DNA of 64,000 nucleotides from Pseudomonas hamedanensis (GCF_014268595.2 NZ_CP077091.1:890501-954500); one strand, 5' to 3'. Shown: positions 53,348 to 63,873, counted from the stretch's first letter. Notes: generated by a model not told the origin, from the sequence alone. A program made the numbers and translations.

Positions 53348-54466
53348 ATGAATTTCGACTCCCCCCTGAGTGCTTGGCAACACGCGGTCCAACATAAGGG
53401 CTTCATCCAGGATGAAGCTCAGGAACACGCGGTCTGGGCGCTGCAAAAATGCCATGAAGCCTTGCACAGCGGTGCCCGCTCCGTCAGCGGTGTGTACTTG
53501 TGGGGCCCGGTCGGACGCGGCAAGACCTGGCTGATGGATCAGTTCTATCAGAGCCTGCGCGTGCCCGCCCGGCGCCAGCACTTTCACCACTTCATGGGGT
53601 GGGTGCATCAGCGCTCGTTTCAACTGACCGGCATCGCTGATCCCTTGCGGGCATTGGCGCGCGAATTGGCCGCAGAGGTCCGCGTGCTGTGCTTCGATGA
53701 GCTGTTCGTCAACGATATTGGCGACGCGATTATTCTCGGGCGCCTGTTTCAGGTCATGTTCGACGAAGGCGTAGTGGTGGTCTGTACCTCCAACCTGCCG
53801 CCGGACGATCTGTATGCCGATGGCTTCAACCGCGACCGGTTTACCCCCGCGATTGCCGCGATCAAGGCGCACATGCAAGTGGTCGCAGTGAACGGCGCCG
53901 AGGATCACCGCCTGCATCCGGGCGCCATTGAACGGCGTTATTTTGTCGGTGCGGCCGGATCACCGAGCGCATTGTCCGAGGTGTTCAACGTACTGAATGC
54001 CGGGCAACCGGCCGCTGCCGAGTCCGTTGCCGTGGGTCACCGAGTGCTCAATGTGGTGCGGGCCAGCCAAACCGTGCTGTGGTGCCGTTACGCTGATCTG
54101 TGCGAGCAACCGTTCGCCGCGATGGACTTCATCGCGCTGTGCGACCGCTACCGGGCTATTCTGTTGAGCGAAGTGCCGAACCTGAGTGCGCGCAAGCGCG
54201 AGGGGCGCATTGCTCGCGGCACCGAAGATGGCGCCGTACGGGTGATCGCAGGTGATCGCGAACTGCCGCAGTTGTCGGTGCACGACGATGGCGTACGTCG
54301 ATTCATCGCACTGGTGGACGAGTGCTACGACCGTAAAGTGCCGTTGTACATCGAGGCACAGGTGCCGATGGATGCGCTGTACACCGAGGGTTATCTGCAG
54401 TTCCCGTTCCGCCGCACCCTCAGCCGTCTACAAGAGATGCAACTGCAGCGTTTCGCCGAAGCTTGA
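53348..54466 (+). CDS. zapE: ZapE/AFG1-family ATPase
   Basis: A 372-residue AAA-type ATPase from ATG 53348 (MNFDSPLSAWQHAV). Walker A WGPVGRGKTWLMDQF, Walker B RVLCFDELFVNDI and sensor-1 region VVCTSNLPPDDLYADG are all AFG1/ZapE-like, as is the central RYFVG and the C-terminal SVHDDGVRRFIALVDECYDRKV. The family includes ZapE, a regulator of the division ring, and mitochondrial AFG1. A frame extends 14 codons upstream but starts within the repeat-adjacent region. Pseudomonads often have a main zapE near the cytochrome bc1 genes, so this may be a second copy; not checked. Confidence 0.88.
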   Translation: MNFDSPLSAWQHAVQHKGFIQDEAQEHAVWALQKCHEALHSGARSVSGVYLWGPVGRGKTWLMDQFYQSLRVPARRQHFHHFMGWVHQRSFQLTGIADPLRALARELAAEVRVLCFDELFVNDIGDAIILGRLFQVMFDEGVVVVCTSNLPPDDLYADGFNRDRFTPAIAAIKAHMQVVAVNGAEDHRLHPGAIERRYFVGAAGSPSALSEVFNVLNAGQPAAAESVAVGHRVLNVVRASQTVLWCRYADLCEQPFAAMDFIALCDRYRAILLSEVPNLSARKREGRIARGTEDGAVRVIAGDRELPQLSVHDDGVRRFIALVDECYDRKVPLYIEAQVPMDALYTEGYLQFPFRRTLSRLQEMQLQRFAEA

Positions 54467-54485
54467 ACATGGAGAGGGCGCCGAC

Positions 54486-55067
54486 ATGAGCCAACCGCTG
54501 TCCCATCATTTGCTGACCATGGCCTATCAAAATGCCTGGGCCAATCATCGTCTGGCCAAGGCCTGGATCCAGCTCGACGCCGCTGAACTGGCGGCGCCAC
54601 GGGTGAGCTTCTTTCCAGGCATCCGCCTGACGCTCAACCACATTCTCACCTGCGACTGGTTTTACGTCGATGCGCTGGAGCGAGAGCTGCGCGGTGACGA
54701 GCCGCACCCGGACTGCTACGTGTTCTTCAATCAGGACGAGCCATTTACCGAAGCCGCCTCGTTGCGCGACGAGCAGGCCCGCGTCGACCGACGGTTGATC
54801 GCTTATTGCGAACAACTGCGCGATGCCGAGCTGACGCGAATCGTCACCATTGCGCGCGACGCACCGCAACATGACAGTCGTCTGCGTCTGCTGTCGCATC
54901 TGTTCGAGCATCAGATCCATCATCGGGGTCAGGTCCATGCGATGCTCAGCGGGACGTCGATCGAACCACCGCAACTGGATGAATTTTTCTGTGCCGGCGA
55001 AAGCGCACTGCGCGCCGAAGACTTTGCCGAACTGGGCTGGACCGAGGAACTGATCTGGGGACATTGA
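54486..55067 (+). CDS. DinB-family (YfiT-like) protein
   Basis: A 193-residue four-helix-bundle protein with GGAGAGG before ATG 54486. Metal-binding His candidates are in TLNHILTCDWFYVD (His near 52) and LFEHQIHHRGQVHAML (His near 138 and 142), fitting the three-His DinB site. The family includes thiol-dependent transferases and hydrolases, and the substrate is unknown. It follows the ZapE-like gene by 19 bases and is probably co-transcribed. Confidence 0.88.
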   Translation: MSQPLSHHLLTMAYQNAWANHRLAKAWIQLDAAELAAPRVSFFPGIRLTLNHILTCDWFYVDALERELRGDEPHPDCYVFFNQDEPFTEAASLRDEQARVDRRLIAYCEQLRDAELTRIVTIARDAPQHDSRLRLLSHLFEHQIHHRGQVHAMLSGTSIEPPQLDEFFCAGESALRAEDFAELGWTEELIWGH

Positions 55068-55216
55068 TAAAGCAAAAGAGCGCAGCGGCCCCACGCAGCT
55101 GCTGCCGAAGGCTGGGATCTTTCTATTTTCCAATTGTGGCCCGGTCCGCACTCGCGCTAAGGTCGGCCAGCCTTTCAGTTCGCACTTTGCGTGCCGGGGC
55201 GATTGTTTGTTCGGGG

Positions 55217-55720
55217 ATGGAAATGGATTCCGCAGAAATTCTTGTGCTTCAGGCCAGCTACACCAATCCGTTACACGCCGAGGCCATCGGTATCGTGCTC
55301 AATCATTATGCAGAAGACCCCATGGGCGGCGGACACCCGATCGCCCCGGAGCTGTTGCAACGCCTGCCCGAAGAACTTGCGCGGCGGCCCTATGCTTTCA
55401 GCGTGCTGGCGTTTGTCGGGGGCGAGCCGGCCGGTCTGGTGAACTGTTTCGAGGGCTTTTCAACCTTTGCCTGCAAACCGCTGGTCAATGTCCACGATGT
55501 CGCGGTGGTCGGCAAATTCCGCGGCCTCGGCCTGAGCCAGAAAATGCTGTGCAAGGTCGAGGACATCGCTCGTCAGCGCGGTTGCTGCAAGATCACCCTG
55601 GAAGTCCTCGCAGGCAACGCCGTGGCACAAGGCGCTTACCGCAAATTCGGTTTCGCCCCGGGGATGTTCAATCCCGATCATGGGCAGATGCTGTTCTGGA
55701 TCAAGAACCTGCAGGCATAA
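55217..55720 (+). CDS. GNAT-family N-acetyltransferase
   Basis: A 167-residue acetyltransferase (MEMDSAEILVLQASYTNPLH). Acetyl-CoA loop: VGKFRGLGLSQKMLCKVED; preceding strand VNVHDVAV; C-terminal GNAVAQGAYRKFGFAPG. The ATG at 55223 (MDSAEILV) is the alternative start, better spaced from GGGGA. Substrate unknown. It has its own upstream region of about 150 bases and is followed by a palindrome. Confidence 0.9.
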   Translation: MEMDSAEILVLQASYTNPLHAEAIGIVLNHYAEDPMGGGHPIAPELLQRLPEELARRPYAFSVLAFVGGEPAGLVNCFEGFSTFACKPLVNVHDVAVVGKFRGLGLSQKMLCKVEDIARQRGCCKITLEVLAGNAVAQGAYRKFGFAPGMFNPDHGQMLFWIKNLQA

Positions 55721-55724
55721 AAAA

Positions 55725-55743
55725 GGCGCCCGAAACGGGCGCC
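55725..55743 (-). terminator. Terminator hairpin between convergent genes
   Basis: GGCGCCCG and CGGGCGCC form a perfect 8-bp stem with AAA loop. On the minus strand it is followed by a T run (complement of the A run at 55719-55724), so it mainly ends the small minus-strand gene and may also serve the GNAT gene. Confidence 0.82.
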
Positions 55744-55802
55744 AACTGTCTACTTCCAGGCCAGAGCGAAGCCATGGAAGGTCCATCGGTGATGCACAAC
55801 AT

Positions 55803-56012
55803 TCAGTCGCGATAAGACTCGGTGACTTGCGCGGTCTGGTCGGCGGGAACGCGGATTTCTTTTGCGTCAGCGTCGGCCTTCTGTGCGCTTTGCGCGTGCT
55901 GGACCGGGAAGTTGTCGTAGTAGTAACGCATGCGCTCGGCGCCGCCCTCGGCGAAAACGCTCGAAGAGACGAGGGCGAGCAGTGCAGCGAACATTGCGGT
56001 AGTGATTTTCAT
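55803..56012 (-). CDS. Small secreted hypothetical protein
   Basis: A 69-residue protein with a clear Sec signal peptide (MKITTAMFAALLALVSSSVFA-EGG). The mature 48 residues are polar (ERMRYYYDNFPVQHAQSAQK; then DADAKEIRVPADQ). Good ribosome-binding site AGTAGGAGGCACC upstream on the minus strand. No family recognised, but such small Pseudomonas exported proteins are common. Closed by the 55725 terminator. Confidence 0.75.
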   Translation of the reverse strand: MKITTAMFAALLALVSSSVFAEGGAERMRYYYDNFPVQHAQSAQKADADAKEIRVPADQTAQVTESYRD

Positions 56013-56225
56013 GGTGCCTCCTACTGAACAAGTGGGAGTCGTTCATCCATGAAGCAGACCTCGAAGATGAGTGTGGTTCGGCGGCATTAAGTTGGTGTTA
56101 AGGGCTTGGTCGACAGGTTCGGTTGCCTTGTCTTCGATCCAGGGAAATTGCGTTTATACGAAGATGAGAGGGCGCAGGGTTTCAAAGGTGGGGGATTACT
56201 GGCATTCGAGCAGGCTTCTGGAAAT

Positions 56226-56250
56226 AAAAAGGGGCCGGTCAAGGCCCCTT
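56226..56250 (-). terminator. Intrinsic terminator of the phosphoethanolamine transferase gene
   Basis: GGGGCC and GGCCCC pair around six bases; on the minus strand the stem is followed by TTTTT. It lies just past the stop codon at 56255. Confidence 0.85.
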
Positions 56251-56254
56251 CGGT

Positions 56255-58003
56255 TTACTGCTTTGCCGCCTCTGCGACGGTGTCTCCAGGCTTCTTCGGC
56301 TTCATCAAACTGAAATCAATCAACGCGCGCTGCTGGGTCTGGTACGGATCACCAATCAGCAACGGGCGAACCTTGAAGCTGTCGCTGACCAGGCTCTTGC
56401 TGCGGTCGAGTTCGTCGAAGCTCAGGCCGGCCATGTCGGCCCAGGTGTGGATCAGGTGCGAGCTGCTGTACGGTCGCTCCAGGTCGGCGGCGAAGTTCCA
56501 GTCGTGGGTTTCCTTCCACTTCGGCGATGCCCAGGCCATGAACGGAATGGTGTACATCGGCGCAGTCGGTTTGTTTTCGTTGCGGCCCAGGGTTTTGTGG
56601 CCGACCGAGTCGAACACGTCTTCACCGTGGTCCGAGAGGTACAGCAGGAAGCCGTTCGGATCAGATTTGGCGTAATCCTTGATCAGGCTCGACACGACAA
56701 AGTCGTTGTACAGCACGGCGTTGTCATAGCTGTTGTAGGTCGGCACCTGGTCGTCCCGCACGCCCGCCGGTACGCCCTGGCGATCCTGGAACATGTCGAA
56801 CGTCGGCGGATAGCGGTACTGGTAGCTCATGTGCGTGCCAAGCAAATGCACGACGATCAGCTTGCGCGGCGCCGCGTCAGCCAGAGCCTTGTTGAACGGC
56901 TCGATGACGTCGCCATCGTATTGCGCGGCGTTCTGGTTGCGGTTGTTGTTCAGGTACACCTGCTCGTCGGCCTGTTCGGAGAAGGTCGTGAGCATGGTGT
57001 TGCGCTTGGTCATGGTCTGCTGGTTGGTGATCCAGAACGTTTTGTACCCGGCCTGTTTCATTACGCTGACCAGCGACGGAGTCGTCAGGTACAGGTCCGG
57101 ATGCTCTTCGTCAGCGAAGGTCAGCACCTGCTGCAACGCCTCGATGGTATACGGGCGAGGGGTGACGACGTTGTTGAACACCGCCAGTTGGTCCTTGAGC
57201 TTGTCCAGTTCCGGCGTGGTGTTGCGCTGATAGCCGTAGAGGCTCATGCGCTGACGGTTGGTCGATTCGCCGATGACCAGCACCAGCGTCGCCGGCTGAT
57301 TGGCGGAGGCGTCCTTGAGGTTTTTCAGCGGAGGGATCTTGCTCACGTTGTGCAGCATGCCCTGCATGTCGGCGAGGGTTTCCTGATAACGGTGATACGC
57401 CACGACCATCTGCCAAGGCACGGCCGGCTCGATACGGGTTTCGAATTTTTCGAAGCCCTGGGCGAAAGAGCCCATGCGCATTGTCTGTTTGACCAGTGGG
57501 TAGCCGATCACCGCGATCAGAATCGCCATCGCCGCAACGAAGGCGCGGCCACGCGGCATGTACACCGGGCGCAGACGAGTCCACAGGAAGTAAGCGAATG
57601 CGGTATGCGCGAGGAACGCCGGAACCATCCACCAGGCAAAGTACTGGGTCATGTACTCGCCAGCTTCAGAGATGTTCGATTCGAACATGATGAAGATGAC
57701 GCTCTGGGAGAACTCCTGCTCATAGATGAAGAAATAGCCAAGGCTGGCCATCGAGCAGGCCCATAGCACCACGCCGATCAGGGCGGCGAGCAAGCGGGTG
57801 TGTCTGGGGAAAAGCAACATCGGCGCCAGCCAGATCGCGCTCATGACAAACGCCTGGCGGAAACCGGTGAAGCCGGAAGTGCCGGTCAACTGAATCAACA
57901 GTTGGGTGATACCGGAGAAGTACCAGAAAAATACGAACAGCCAGAGAAAACCAGCCCAGTCGAAACCTGTCGCAGTCGTTTTGCTGCGTTTGAACAATGC
58001 CAT
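56255..58003 (-). CDS. cptA: Phosphoethanolamine transferase, CptA/EptC type
   Basis: A 582-residue inner-membrane enzyme of the sulfatase/alkaline-phosphatase fold. Five N-terminal helices (about 15-190, e.g. FLWLFVFFWYFSGITQLLIQ). The periplasmic catalytic domain begins with LVIGESTNRQRMSLYGYQRN, where the Thr in ESTNR is the nucleophile that carries phosphoethanolamine; GTHMSYQYRYP and LSDHGEDVF hold metal ligands. Relatives decorate the core of lipopolysaccharide and affect resistance to cationic peptides. Assignment to the CptA branch rather than the lipid A EptA branch is from sequence pattern only. Confidence 0.88.
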   Translation of the reverse strand: MALFKRSKTTATGFDWAGFLWLFVFFWYFSGITQLLIQLTGTSGFTGFRQAFVMSAIWLAPMLLFPRHTRLLAALIGVVLWACSMASLGYFFIYEQEFSQSVIFIMFESNISEAGEYMTQYFAWWMVPAFLAHTAFAYFLWTRLRPVYMPRGRAFVAAMAILIAVIGYPLVKQTMRMGSFAQGFEKFETRIEPAVPWQMVVAYHRYQETLADMQGMLHNVSKIPPLKNLKDASANQPATLVLVIGESTNRQRMSLYGYQRNTTPELDKLKDQLAVFNNVVTPRPYTIEALQQVLTFADEEHPDLYLTTPSLVSVMKQAGYKTFWITNQQTMTKRNTMLTTFSEQADEQVYLNNNRNQNAAQYDGDVIEPFNKALADAAPRKLIVVHLLGTHMSYQYRYPPTFDMFQDRQGVPAGVRDDQVPTYNSYDNAVLYNDFVVSSLIKDYAKSDPNGFLLYLSDHGEDVFDSVGHKTLGRNENKPTAPMYTIPFMAWASPKWKETHDWNFAADLERPYSSSHLIHTWADMAGLSFDELDRSKSLVSDSFKVRPLLIGDPYQTQQRALIDFSLMKPKKPGDTVAEAAKQ

Positions 58004-58210
58004 TCAGCACTCCAGCTCAGTCATCAAACCACCGCCGGAACGCATCCATGACACCGACGAACAAAAGCCGTACGCGCAGGTACGGCCAGAATGGGGGCGG
58101 AGTATCCCCAAGCGAATGTGAAAGTTTCGTTAATCGGCGCCATGCAACCGCCGCAAGCGCAGGGTGGAACAGGTCGGGAACGACGATGGCCGCTCCCGAA
58201 GCAGGCGGGA

Positions 58211-58393
58211 TCAGGCGTTGGGCGCGCGCAGCACAACCGGGCGGGGTTGGGGCTGGGCGTCTTGAGTCAATGCGCGCAGCTGCGCCAACTCGTGTTTCAA
58301 CTGATCGCGCTCGTCTTTCAACTGACGCAATTCATCGCGACGGATCGTGACGTAGAGGGTTTGTGGCGGCATTGCTGTGTGTACTGTGCCCAT
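58211..58393 (-). CDS. Small coiled-coil hypothetical protein
   Basis: A 60-residue protein (MGTVHTAMPPQTLYVTIRRDE). The middle ELRQLKDERDQLKHELAQLR is a clear heptad coiled coil of about three turns; the tail is Pro/Gln-rich (DAQPQPRPVVLRAPNA). It reads AGGTGAGC before the ATG. No family known to me; regular codon use and a good start support a real gene. Confidence 0.6.
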   Translation of the reverse strand: MGTVHTAMPPQTLYVTIRRDELRQLKDERDQLKHELAQLRALTQDAQPQPRPVVLRAPNA

Positions 58394-58668
58394 TGCTCAC
58401 CTCGCAAATGGCGTGCATCAACTGTAAGTCGCCCTCGCTTTCGAGGTGCGTGACTTACTATCGGCGCCAATTTTGATTTCTTTTGCCTGTGAATGGAACT
58501 TTTTTATTTTTCATGGTCGGTGTGTCTTCGGCACGATTCGAGGCGTTATCAGTCTGGATCGGGCACAATGCCCGGAAACTTCATCGCAACGCTCTGGACT
58601 AACCTCCATCAACCGCGTTGGGCTATAACCAATGACACACATTTATTTGTAGTAAGGAGCATCAGCAC

Positions 58669-59649
58669 ATGCAACTCGGGATTATTGGACTGGGCCGCAT
58701 GGGCGGTAATATTGCGCGGCGCCTGATGCTCAACGGTCACACCACCGTTGTTTACGACCGCAATACCGCTTTCATCGACACCCTGGCCGCCGAGGGCGCC
58801 ATGGGCGTCGCCGACCTGCCGGCCCTGGTGGCCGGTCTGGACAAGCCACGCGCCGTCTGGGTCATGCTGCCGGCCGGTGCGCCGACCGAAGAGACCATCG
58901 ACACCCTGAGCAATCTGCTTGAAGCCGGCGACACCATCATCGACGGCGGCAACACCAATTATAAAGATGACATCCGCCGGGCCAAGACTTTGGGCGAGAA
59001 GGGCCTTCACTACATCGACGTCGGCACTTCCGGCGGCGTCTGGGGCCTGGAGCGCGGCTACTGCATGATGATCGGTGGCGACGCCGAGACGGTTAAGCGT
59101 CTTGACCCACTGTTCGCCGCTCTGGCACCGGGCATGGGCGACATCCCGCGTACCAGGGATCGCAAATCCGACGACCACCGCGCCGAACACGGCTACATCC
59201 ACGCAGGTCCCGCCGGCGCCGGGCACTTCGTCAAGATGATCCATAACGGCATCGAGTACGGCATGATGGCCGCGTTCGCCGAAGGCTTCGACATCCTCAA
59301 GACCAAATCCAGCGAGCGCCTGCCGGAAGATCAGCGTTTCGACCTGAACGTGGCCGACATTGCCGAGGTCTGGCGTCGCGGCAGCGTGGTGTCCTCGTGG
59401 CTGCTCGACCTGACCGCCGATGCGCTGGCCAGCGACCCGAAACTCGACGGTTTCTCCGGCTCCGTAGCGGACAGCGGCGAAGGCCAATGGACCATCGAGG
59501 CGGCCATGGAGCAAGCGGTGCCGGTGCCGGTGCTGTCCAACTCGCTGTTCTCGCGCTACCGCTCGCGCGGCCAGGGCACCTTCGGCGACAAGATCCTGTC
59601 CGCACAGCGTTTCGGCTTCGGCGGCCACGTGGAGACAGCCAAGAAATGA
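58669..59649 (+). CDS. gnd: 6-phosphogluconate dehydrogenase, short form, decarboxylating
   Basis: A 326-residue enzyme oxidising 6-phosphogluconate to ribulose 5-phosphate and CO2. TAAGGAG precedes the start. NAD(P) motif [28 protein letters not shown]; catalytic Lys in [14 protein letters not shown]. It belongs to the short GndA/YqeC-like class (about 300-330 residues) rather than the 470-residue class, and such forms often prefer NAD. The start of zwf overlaps its stop (ATGA), so both are made from one message. Confidence 0.93.
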   Translation: MQLGIIGLGRMGGNIARRLMLNGHTTVVYDRNTAFIDTLAAEGAMGVADLPALVAGLDKPRAVWVMLPAGAPTEETIDTLSNLLEAGDTIIDGGNTNYKDDIRRAKTLGEKGLHYIDVGTSGGVWGLERGYCMMIGGDAETVKRLDPLFAALAPGMGDIPRTRDRKSDDHRAEHGYIHAGPAGAGHFVKMIHNGIEYGMMAAFAEGFDILKTKSSERLPEDQRFDLNVADIAEVWRRGSVVSSWLLDLTADALASDPKLDGFSGSVADSGEGQWTIEAAMEQAVPVPVLSNSLFSRYRSRGQGTFGDKILSAQRFGFGGHVETAKK

Positions 59650-61169
59650 CCCATACGATCCGCAGAAAATCCAAGGCAGAACCCGCACCACCGACCACGC
59701 TGTTTCTGTTCGGTGCCCACGGCGACCTGGTCAAGCGCTTGCTGATGCCGGCGCTGTACAACCTCAGTCGCGACGGCCTGCTGGACGATAATCTGCGGAT
59801 CGTCGGCGTCGACCACAACGCAATTACCGATGACGCCTTTGCGCAGAAGCTCGAGGATTTCATCCGCAGCGAAGTGGCGGCGAAGGTCGGCAAGGGCGAT
59901 CAGATGCTTGATCCGGCCTTGTGGGCCAAGCTCGCCAAAGGCATCAGCTACGTCCAGGGCGACTTTCTGGACGACAGCACTTATTCAGCGCTGGCGGCGA
60001 AAATCGCCGCCAGCGGTACCGGCAATGCGGTGTTCTACCTGGCCACCGCGCCACGTTTCTTCAGCGAAGTAGTGCGCCGACTCGGCAGCGCCGGTTTGCT
60101 CGAAGAAACCCCCGAAGCGTTCAGAAGGGTGGTAATCGAGAAGCCGTTCGGCTCCGACCTGCAGACCGCTGAAGCCTTGAACGCTTGCCTGCTCAAGGTG
60201 ATGACGGAAAAGCAGATCTACCGGATCGACCATTACCTGGGCAAGGAAACCGTGCAGAACATCCTCGTCAGTCGGTTTTCCAACAGCCTGTTCGAAGCTT
60301 TCTGGAACAACCATTACATCGACCACGTGCAGATCACTGCCGCCGAAACCGTCGGCGTCGAAACCCGTGGCAGCTTTTATGAACACACCGGTGCCTTGCG
60401 GGACATGGTGCCCAATCACTTGTTTCAGTTGCTGGCGATGGTCGCCATGGAACCGCCAGCGGCGTTCGGCGCCGATGCGGTGCGCGGCGAGAAGGCCAAG
60501 GTCGTGGGGGCGATTCGTCCCTGGACCGTCGAGGAGGCCCGCGCCAACTCGGTTCGCGGCCAGTACAGCGCCGGTGAACGCGACGGCCAGCCATTGAACG
60601 GCTACCGCGAAGAACCCAATGTTTCGCCCGACAGCACCACGGAAACCTACGTCGCACTGAAAGTGATGATCGACAACTGGCGCTGGGTCGGCGTGCCGTT
60701 CTACCTGCGCACCGGCAAACGCATGAGCGTGCGCGACACCGAAATCGTCATCTGCTTCAAACCGGCGCCTTACGCGCAGTTCCGCGACACCGAAGTGGAT
60801 GAATTGCAGCCGACCTACCTGCGCATCCAGATTCAGCCCAACGAAGGCATGTGGTTCGACTTGCTGGCGAAACGACCCGGGCCGACGTTGAACATGGCCA
60901 ATATCGAGCTGGGCTTCGCCTACAAGGATTTCTTTGAGATGCAGCCGTCCACCGGCTACGAAACGCTGATTTATGACTGCCTGACCGGCGATCAGACACT
61001 GTTCCAGCGCGCCGACAACATCGAGAATGGCTGGCGCGCGGTGCAGCCGTTTCTCGATGCCTGGCAGGAGGATGCAAGCGTCGAGACGTACGCAGCGGGT
61101 GAAGATGGCCCCAAAGCGGCTGAAGATCTTTTGACTCGCGATGGCCGCGTCTGGCATGGCCTGGGATGA
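59646..61169 (+). CDS. zwf: Glucose-6-phosphate 1-dehydrogenase
   Basis: A 507-residue enzyme starting the oxidative pentose phosphate and Entner-Doudoroff routes by oxidising glucose 6-phosphate. Coenzyme motif [18 protein letters not shown] differs from the common GASGDL by His. Substrate/active site [13 protein letters not shown]; then RNPQ-like region [16 protein letters not shown]. It overlaps gnd at its start and the HAD gene at its end (both ATGA). Pseudomonads carry several zwf copies with differing cofactor preference, and this copy with short gnd may form a separate set. Confidence 0.94.
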   Translation: MTHTIRRKSKAEPAPPTTLFLFGAHGDLVKRLLMPALYNLSRDGLLDDNLRIVGVDHNAITDDAFAQKLEDFIRSEVAAKVGKGDQMLDPALWAKLAKGISYVQGDFLDDSTYSALAAKIAASGTGNAVFYLATAPRFFSEVVRRLGSAGLLEETPEAFRRVVIEKPFGSDLQTAEALNACLLKVMTEKQIYRIDHYLGKETVQNILVSRFSNSLFEAFWNNHYIDHVQITAAETVGVETRGSFYEHTGALRDMVPNHLFQLLAMVAMEPPAAFGADAVRGEKAKVVGAIRPWTVEEARANSVRGQYSAGERDGQPLNGYREEPNVSPDSTTETYVALKVMIDNWRWVGVPFYLRTGKRMSVRDTEIVICFKPAPYAQFRDTEVDELQPTYLRIQIQPNEGMWFDLLAKRPGPTLNMANIELGFAYKDFFEMQPSTGYETLIYDCLTGDQTLFQRADNIENGWRAVQPFLDAWQEDASVETYAAGEDGPKAAEDLLTRDGRVWHGLG

Positions 61170-61975
61170 GCAAACCGATCCGTTTTCTACTGAGTGACAT
61201 GGACGGCACGCTGTTGCTGCCCGATCACACGCTGAGTCAGCGCACCATTGACGCGGTGCGATCGCTGCGCGAGGCGGGCGTGTTGTTCAGCCTCGCAACC
61301 GGACGCCCCCCGCGCGCCATGTTGCAGCAGATCGAGGCCTTGGGCGTTGATCTGCCGACCGCGGCGTTCAACGGTGGCACTATCGTCAATCCCGACGGCA
61401 CTTTGCTGGCCGCGCATTATTTACCGGCGACAACGGCGCTGATCGCACTGGCGCAATTTGCCGATCAGCCGGATGTCGAGATTTGGGTCTTCAGTGGCGG
61501 CGACTGGTTGCTCAAGGATCCGCACGGGCCGATGGTGCCCCGCGAGCAGCACGGTCTGGGCTACCCGCCGGTAGTGGTGGAAAGCTTCGAACCGTATCTG
61601 GACCGCATCGACAAGATCGTCGCCACCAGTAACAACACCGAACTGTTGATCGAACTGGAAGCGCAACTGCTGCCGAAGGTCAACGGCATGGCACAAGTGT
61701 CGCGTTCACAACCGGTGTATCTCGATGTCACTGCACTGGAGGCCAATAAAGGCACCGCACTGACGACCATTGCCGATTACCTCGGCGTGCCGCTGGAGCA
61801 AACGGCTGCAATCGGCGACGGCGGCAACGACCCGGCGATGTTCAAATGCGCCGGCCTGTCGATCGCCATGGGCCAGGCGGAGGAGGCGGTGAAACGTCAG
61901 GCTGATGTCGTCACCGCGCCAAACACCGAAGACGGCGTGGCCCAGGCGATCGAGCAATACATCCTCCCGCGCTGA
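61166..61975 (+). CDS. Cof-type HAD-IIB sugar phosphatase
   Basis: A 269-residue HAD hydrolase. Motif I LLSDMDGTLLLPDH (Asp nucleophile and acid), motif II SLATGRPP (the SxATGR of the Cof type), motif III Lys near 190 in ALEANKGTALT, motif IV GDGGNDPAMF. Such proteins remove phosphate from sugar phosphates. Its four-base overlap with zwf suggests it processes or detoxifies a pentose phosphate intermediate; this is inference. No terminator except a REP pair follows. Confidence 0.9.
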   Translation: MSKPIRFLLSDMDGTLLLPDHTLSQRTIDAVRSLREAGVLFSLATGRPPRAMLQQIEALGVDLPTAAFNGGTIVNPDGTLLAAHYLPATTALIALAQFADQPDVEIWVFSGGDWLLKDPHGPMVPREQHGLGYPPVVVESFEPYLDRIDKIVATSNNTELLIELEAQLLPKVNGMAQVSRSQPVYLDVTALEANKGTALTTIADYLGVPLEQTAAIGDGGNDPAMFKCAGLSIAMGQAEEAVKRQADVVTAPNTEDGVAQAIEQYILPR

Positions 61976-61993
61976 TCCAGCACAAAACCCAAC

Positions 61994-62083
61994 TGTAGGA
62001 GCGAGCCTGCTCGCGAATGCGGTGTGTCATTCAACGGTTGGGTTGCCTGACACTGCCCCTTCGCGAGCAGGCTCACTCCTACA
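61994..62083. repeat. Inverted REP pair between the HAD phosphatase gene and nhaB
   Basis: TGTAGGAGCGAGCCTGCTCG (61994 onward) and CGAGCAGGCTCACTCCTACA (to 62083) form near-perfect arms of 24 bases around a 42-base centre. It stands between convergent genes and probably ends both transcripts. Confidence 0.88.
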
Positions 62084-62101
62084 TGGGATTTGTGGTGTCT
62101 G

Positions 62102-63604
62102 TCAGAGCCAATAACTCACGGCATACCAGCCGAGCAGGCCCATGACCACGGTATAGGGCAGCGCCATCCACACCATTCGCCCGTACGACAAGCGCACCAG
62201 CGGTGCAATCGCCGAGGTCAGCAGGAACAGGAACGCGGCCTGACCATTAGGCGTCGCCACACTCGGCAGATTGGTGCCGGTGTTGATCGCAATCGCCAGC
62301 GTCTCGAAATGCTCGCGGCTCATGTGGCCGGCGAGGAAGGCCTGTTTGACTTCGGTGATGTAGATCGTCGCGACAAACACATTGTCGCTGATCGCCGAGA
62401 GCAACCCGTTGGCAATAAACAGCATGCCCGGCTGCTGGTCCACCGGCAGGGCAAGCACCCACTGAATCAGCGGGGCAAACAGTTGTTGATCGTGAATCAC
62501 CGCGACCACGGCAAAAAACACCACCAACAGCGCGGTAAACGGCATCGCATCCTTGAACGCAGTGCCCAGGCGATGCTCATCGGTGATCCCGGTAAACGCG
62601 GTGATCAACACAATCACCATCAACCCGATCAGGCCGACTTCAGCGATATGAAAGGCCAGGCAACCGATCAAAATCAGCGCCGCCGCACCTTGCACCAGCA
62701 ATGCTGCAGTCTGACGCGTCGTGCGCTCGGCGTTGTCTTCGGCGGCGTAGTTCGCCAACACGGTGCGCACGTTATCCGGTAAAAGCGTGCCGTAACCGAA
62801 CCAGCGCAGCTTTTCCAGCAGCACGCACGTCACCAGACCCGCCGCCAGAACCGGTAGGGAGACCGGCGCGACTTTCTGGAAAAATTCGCCGAAATGCCAG
62901 CCCATCTCGTGACCGATCAACAGGTTCTGCGGCTCGCCCACCAGCGTGCACACGCCGCCGAGCGCTGTACCGACCGCGCCGTGCATCAACAGGCTGCGCA
63001 GGAAAGCGCGAAATTGGTTCAGGTCATCGTGATGCAGCGTGGGCAGGTGCTGGTCGTCGCTGAACTCGCTGTCCTGGCGTGGATCGTTGCCCGAAGCCAC
63101 GCGGTGGTACACCGAATAAAACCCCACCGCCGCGCTGATGATCACGGCAGTCACGGTCAGGGCATCGAGGAATGCCGAGAGAAACGCCGACAAAAAGCAG
63201 AACAGCAGCGACAGAATTGCTTTCGAACGCACGCCCAACAACAGGCGCGAGAATAGAAAGAGCAGCAGATCTTTCATGAAGTAGATGCCGGCGACCATGA
63301 ACATCAGCAGCAGAATCACCGGGAAGTTATGCAGCAACTCGTCATAGAGTGCCTGCGGCGTAGTCATCTTCAGCAGTAGCGCTTCGACCAGCAGCAAACC
63401 GCCGGGCATCAGCGGGTAGCACTTGAGCGCCATGGCCAGGGTGAAGATGAATTCGATCACCAACAACCAGCCCGCTACGACCGGGCCTACGGTGAACAGC
63501 ACCAGCGCGTTGATAATCAGGAAACCGATGATTGTCGCCTTGTACCAGCGCGGCGACTGCCCGAGAAAGTTGTGCGCGAACGCCTGGGCCATTGATCCGG
63601 ACAT
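62102..63604 (-). CDS. nhaB: Na+/H+ antiporter NhaB
   Basis: A 500-residue inner-membrane antiporter, the family's usual length, with about 12 helices. The N-terminus ([20 protein letters not shown]), [20 protein letters not shown] with the conserved Asp in the membrane, [21 protein letters not shown] and [20 protein letters not shown] are NhaB hallmarks. It expels Na+ in exchange for H+. AAGGAG precedes the start. Monocistronic. Confidence 0.95.
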   Translation of the reverse strand: MSGSMAQAFAHNFLGQSPRWYKATIIGFLIINALVLFTVGPVVAGWLLVIEFIFTLAMALKCYPLMPGGLLLVEALLLKMTTPQALYDELLHNFPVILLLMFMVAGIYFMKDLLLFLFSRLLLGVRSKAILSLLFCFLSAFLSAFLDALTVTAVIISAAVGFYSVYHRVASGNDPRQDSEFSDDQHLPTLHHDDLNQFRAFLRSLLMHGAVGTALGGVCTLVGEPQNLLIGHEMGWHFGEFFQKVAPVSLPVLAAGLVTCVLLEKLRWFGYGTLLPDNVRTVLANYAAEDNAERTTRQTAALLVQGAAALILIGCLAFHIAEVGLIGLMVIVLITAFTGITDEHRLGTAFKDAMPFTALLVVFFAVVAVIHDQQLFAPLIQWVLALPVDQQPGMLFIANGLLSAISDNVFVATIYITEVKQAFLAGHMSREHFETLAIAINTGTNLPSVATPNGQAAFLFLLTSAIAPLVRLSYGRMVWMALPYTVVMGLLGWYAVSYWL

Positions 63605-63873
63605 CGGTTGCTCCTTGTTTTATTGAAGGGCGCAAGTTGCCGGATGTGACGGGCAAGTTCAAGTGGGGCGTGGGTTTTGTCTCAATCACCCATGGGGCGA
63701 CGCTGTTCCGTCCGCCTTGCGAACGATCAAGTTTTGCGTGCATGGCAAGAAATTTTGACCTTGGCGCTCCAGTATTCGTCCGAATGTGCTGATCAACTAA
63801 AGCGCCTACTGTCAGAACAACAGGTACGAGGCTAATCCACGCGAACGGTGAGACGCTGTCACCGTCTGTTCGC
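63605..63873. other. Intergenic region upstream of nhaB
   Basis: It lies between nhaB and the stop of the delta-60 repeat gene, both on the minus strand, so it should contain the nhaB promoter. No gene, terminator or regulatory element could be supported here. Confidence 0.4.
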
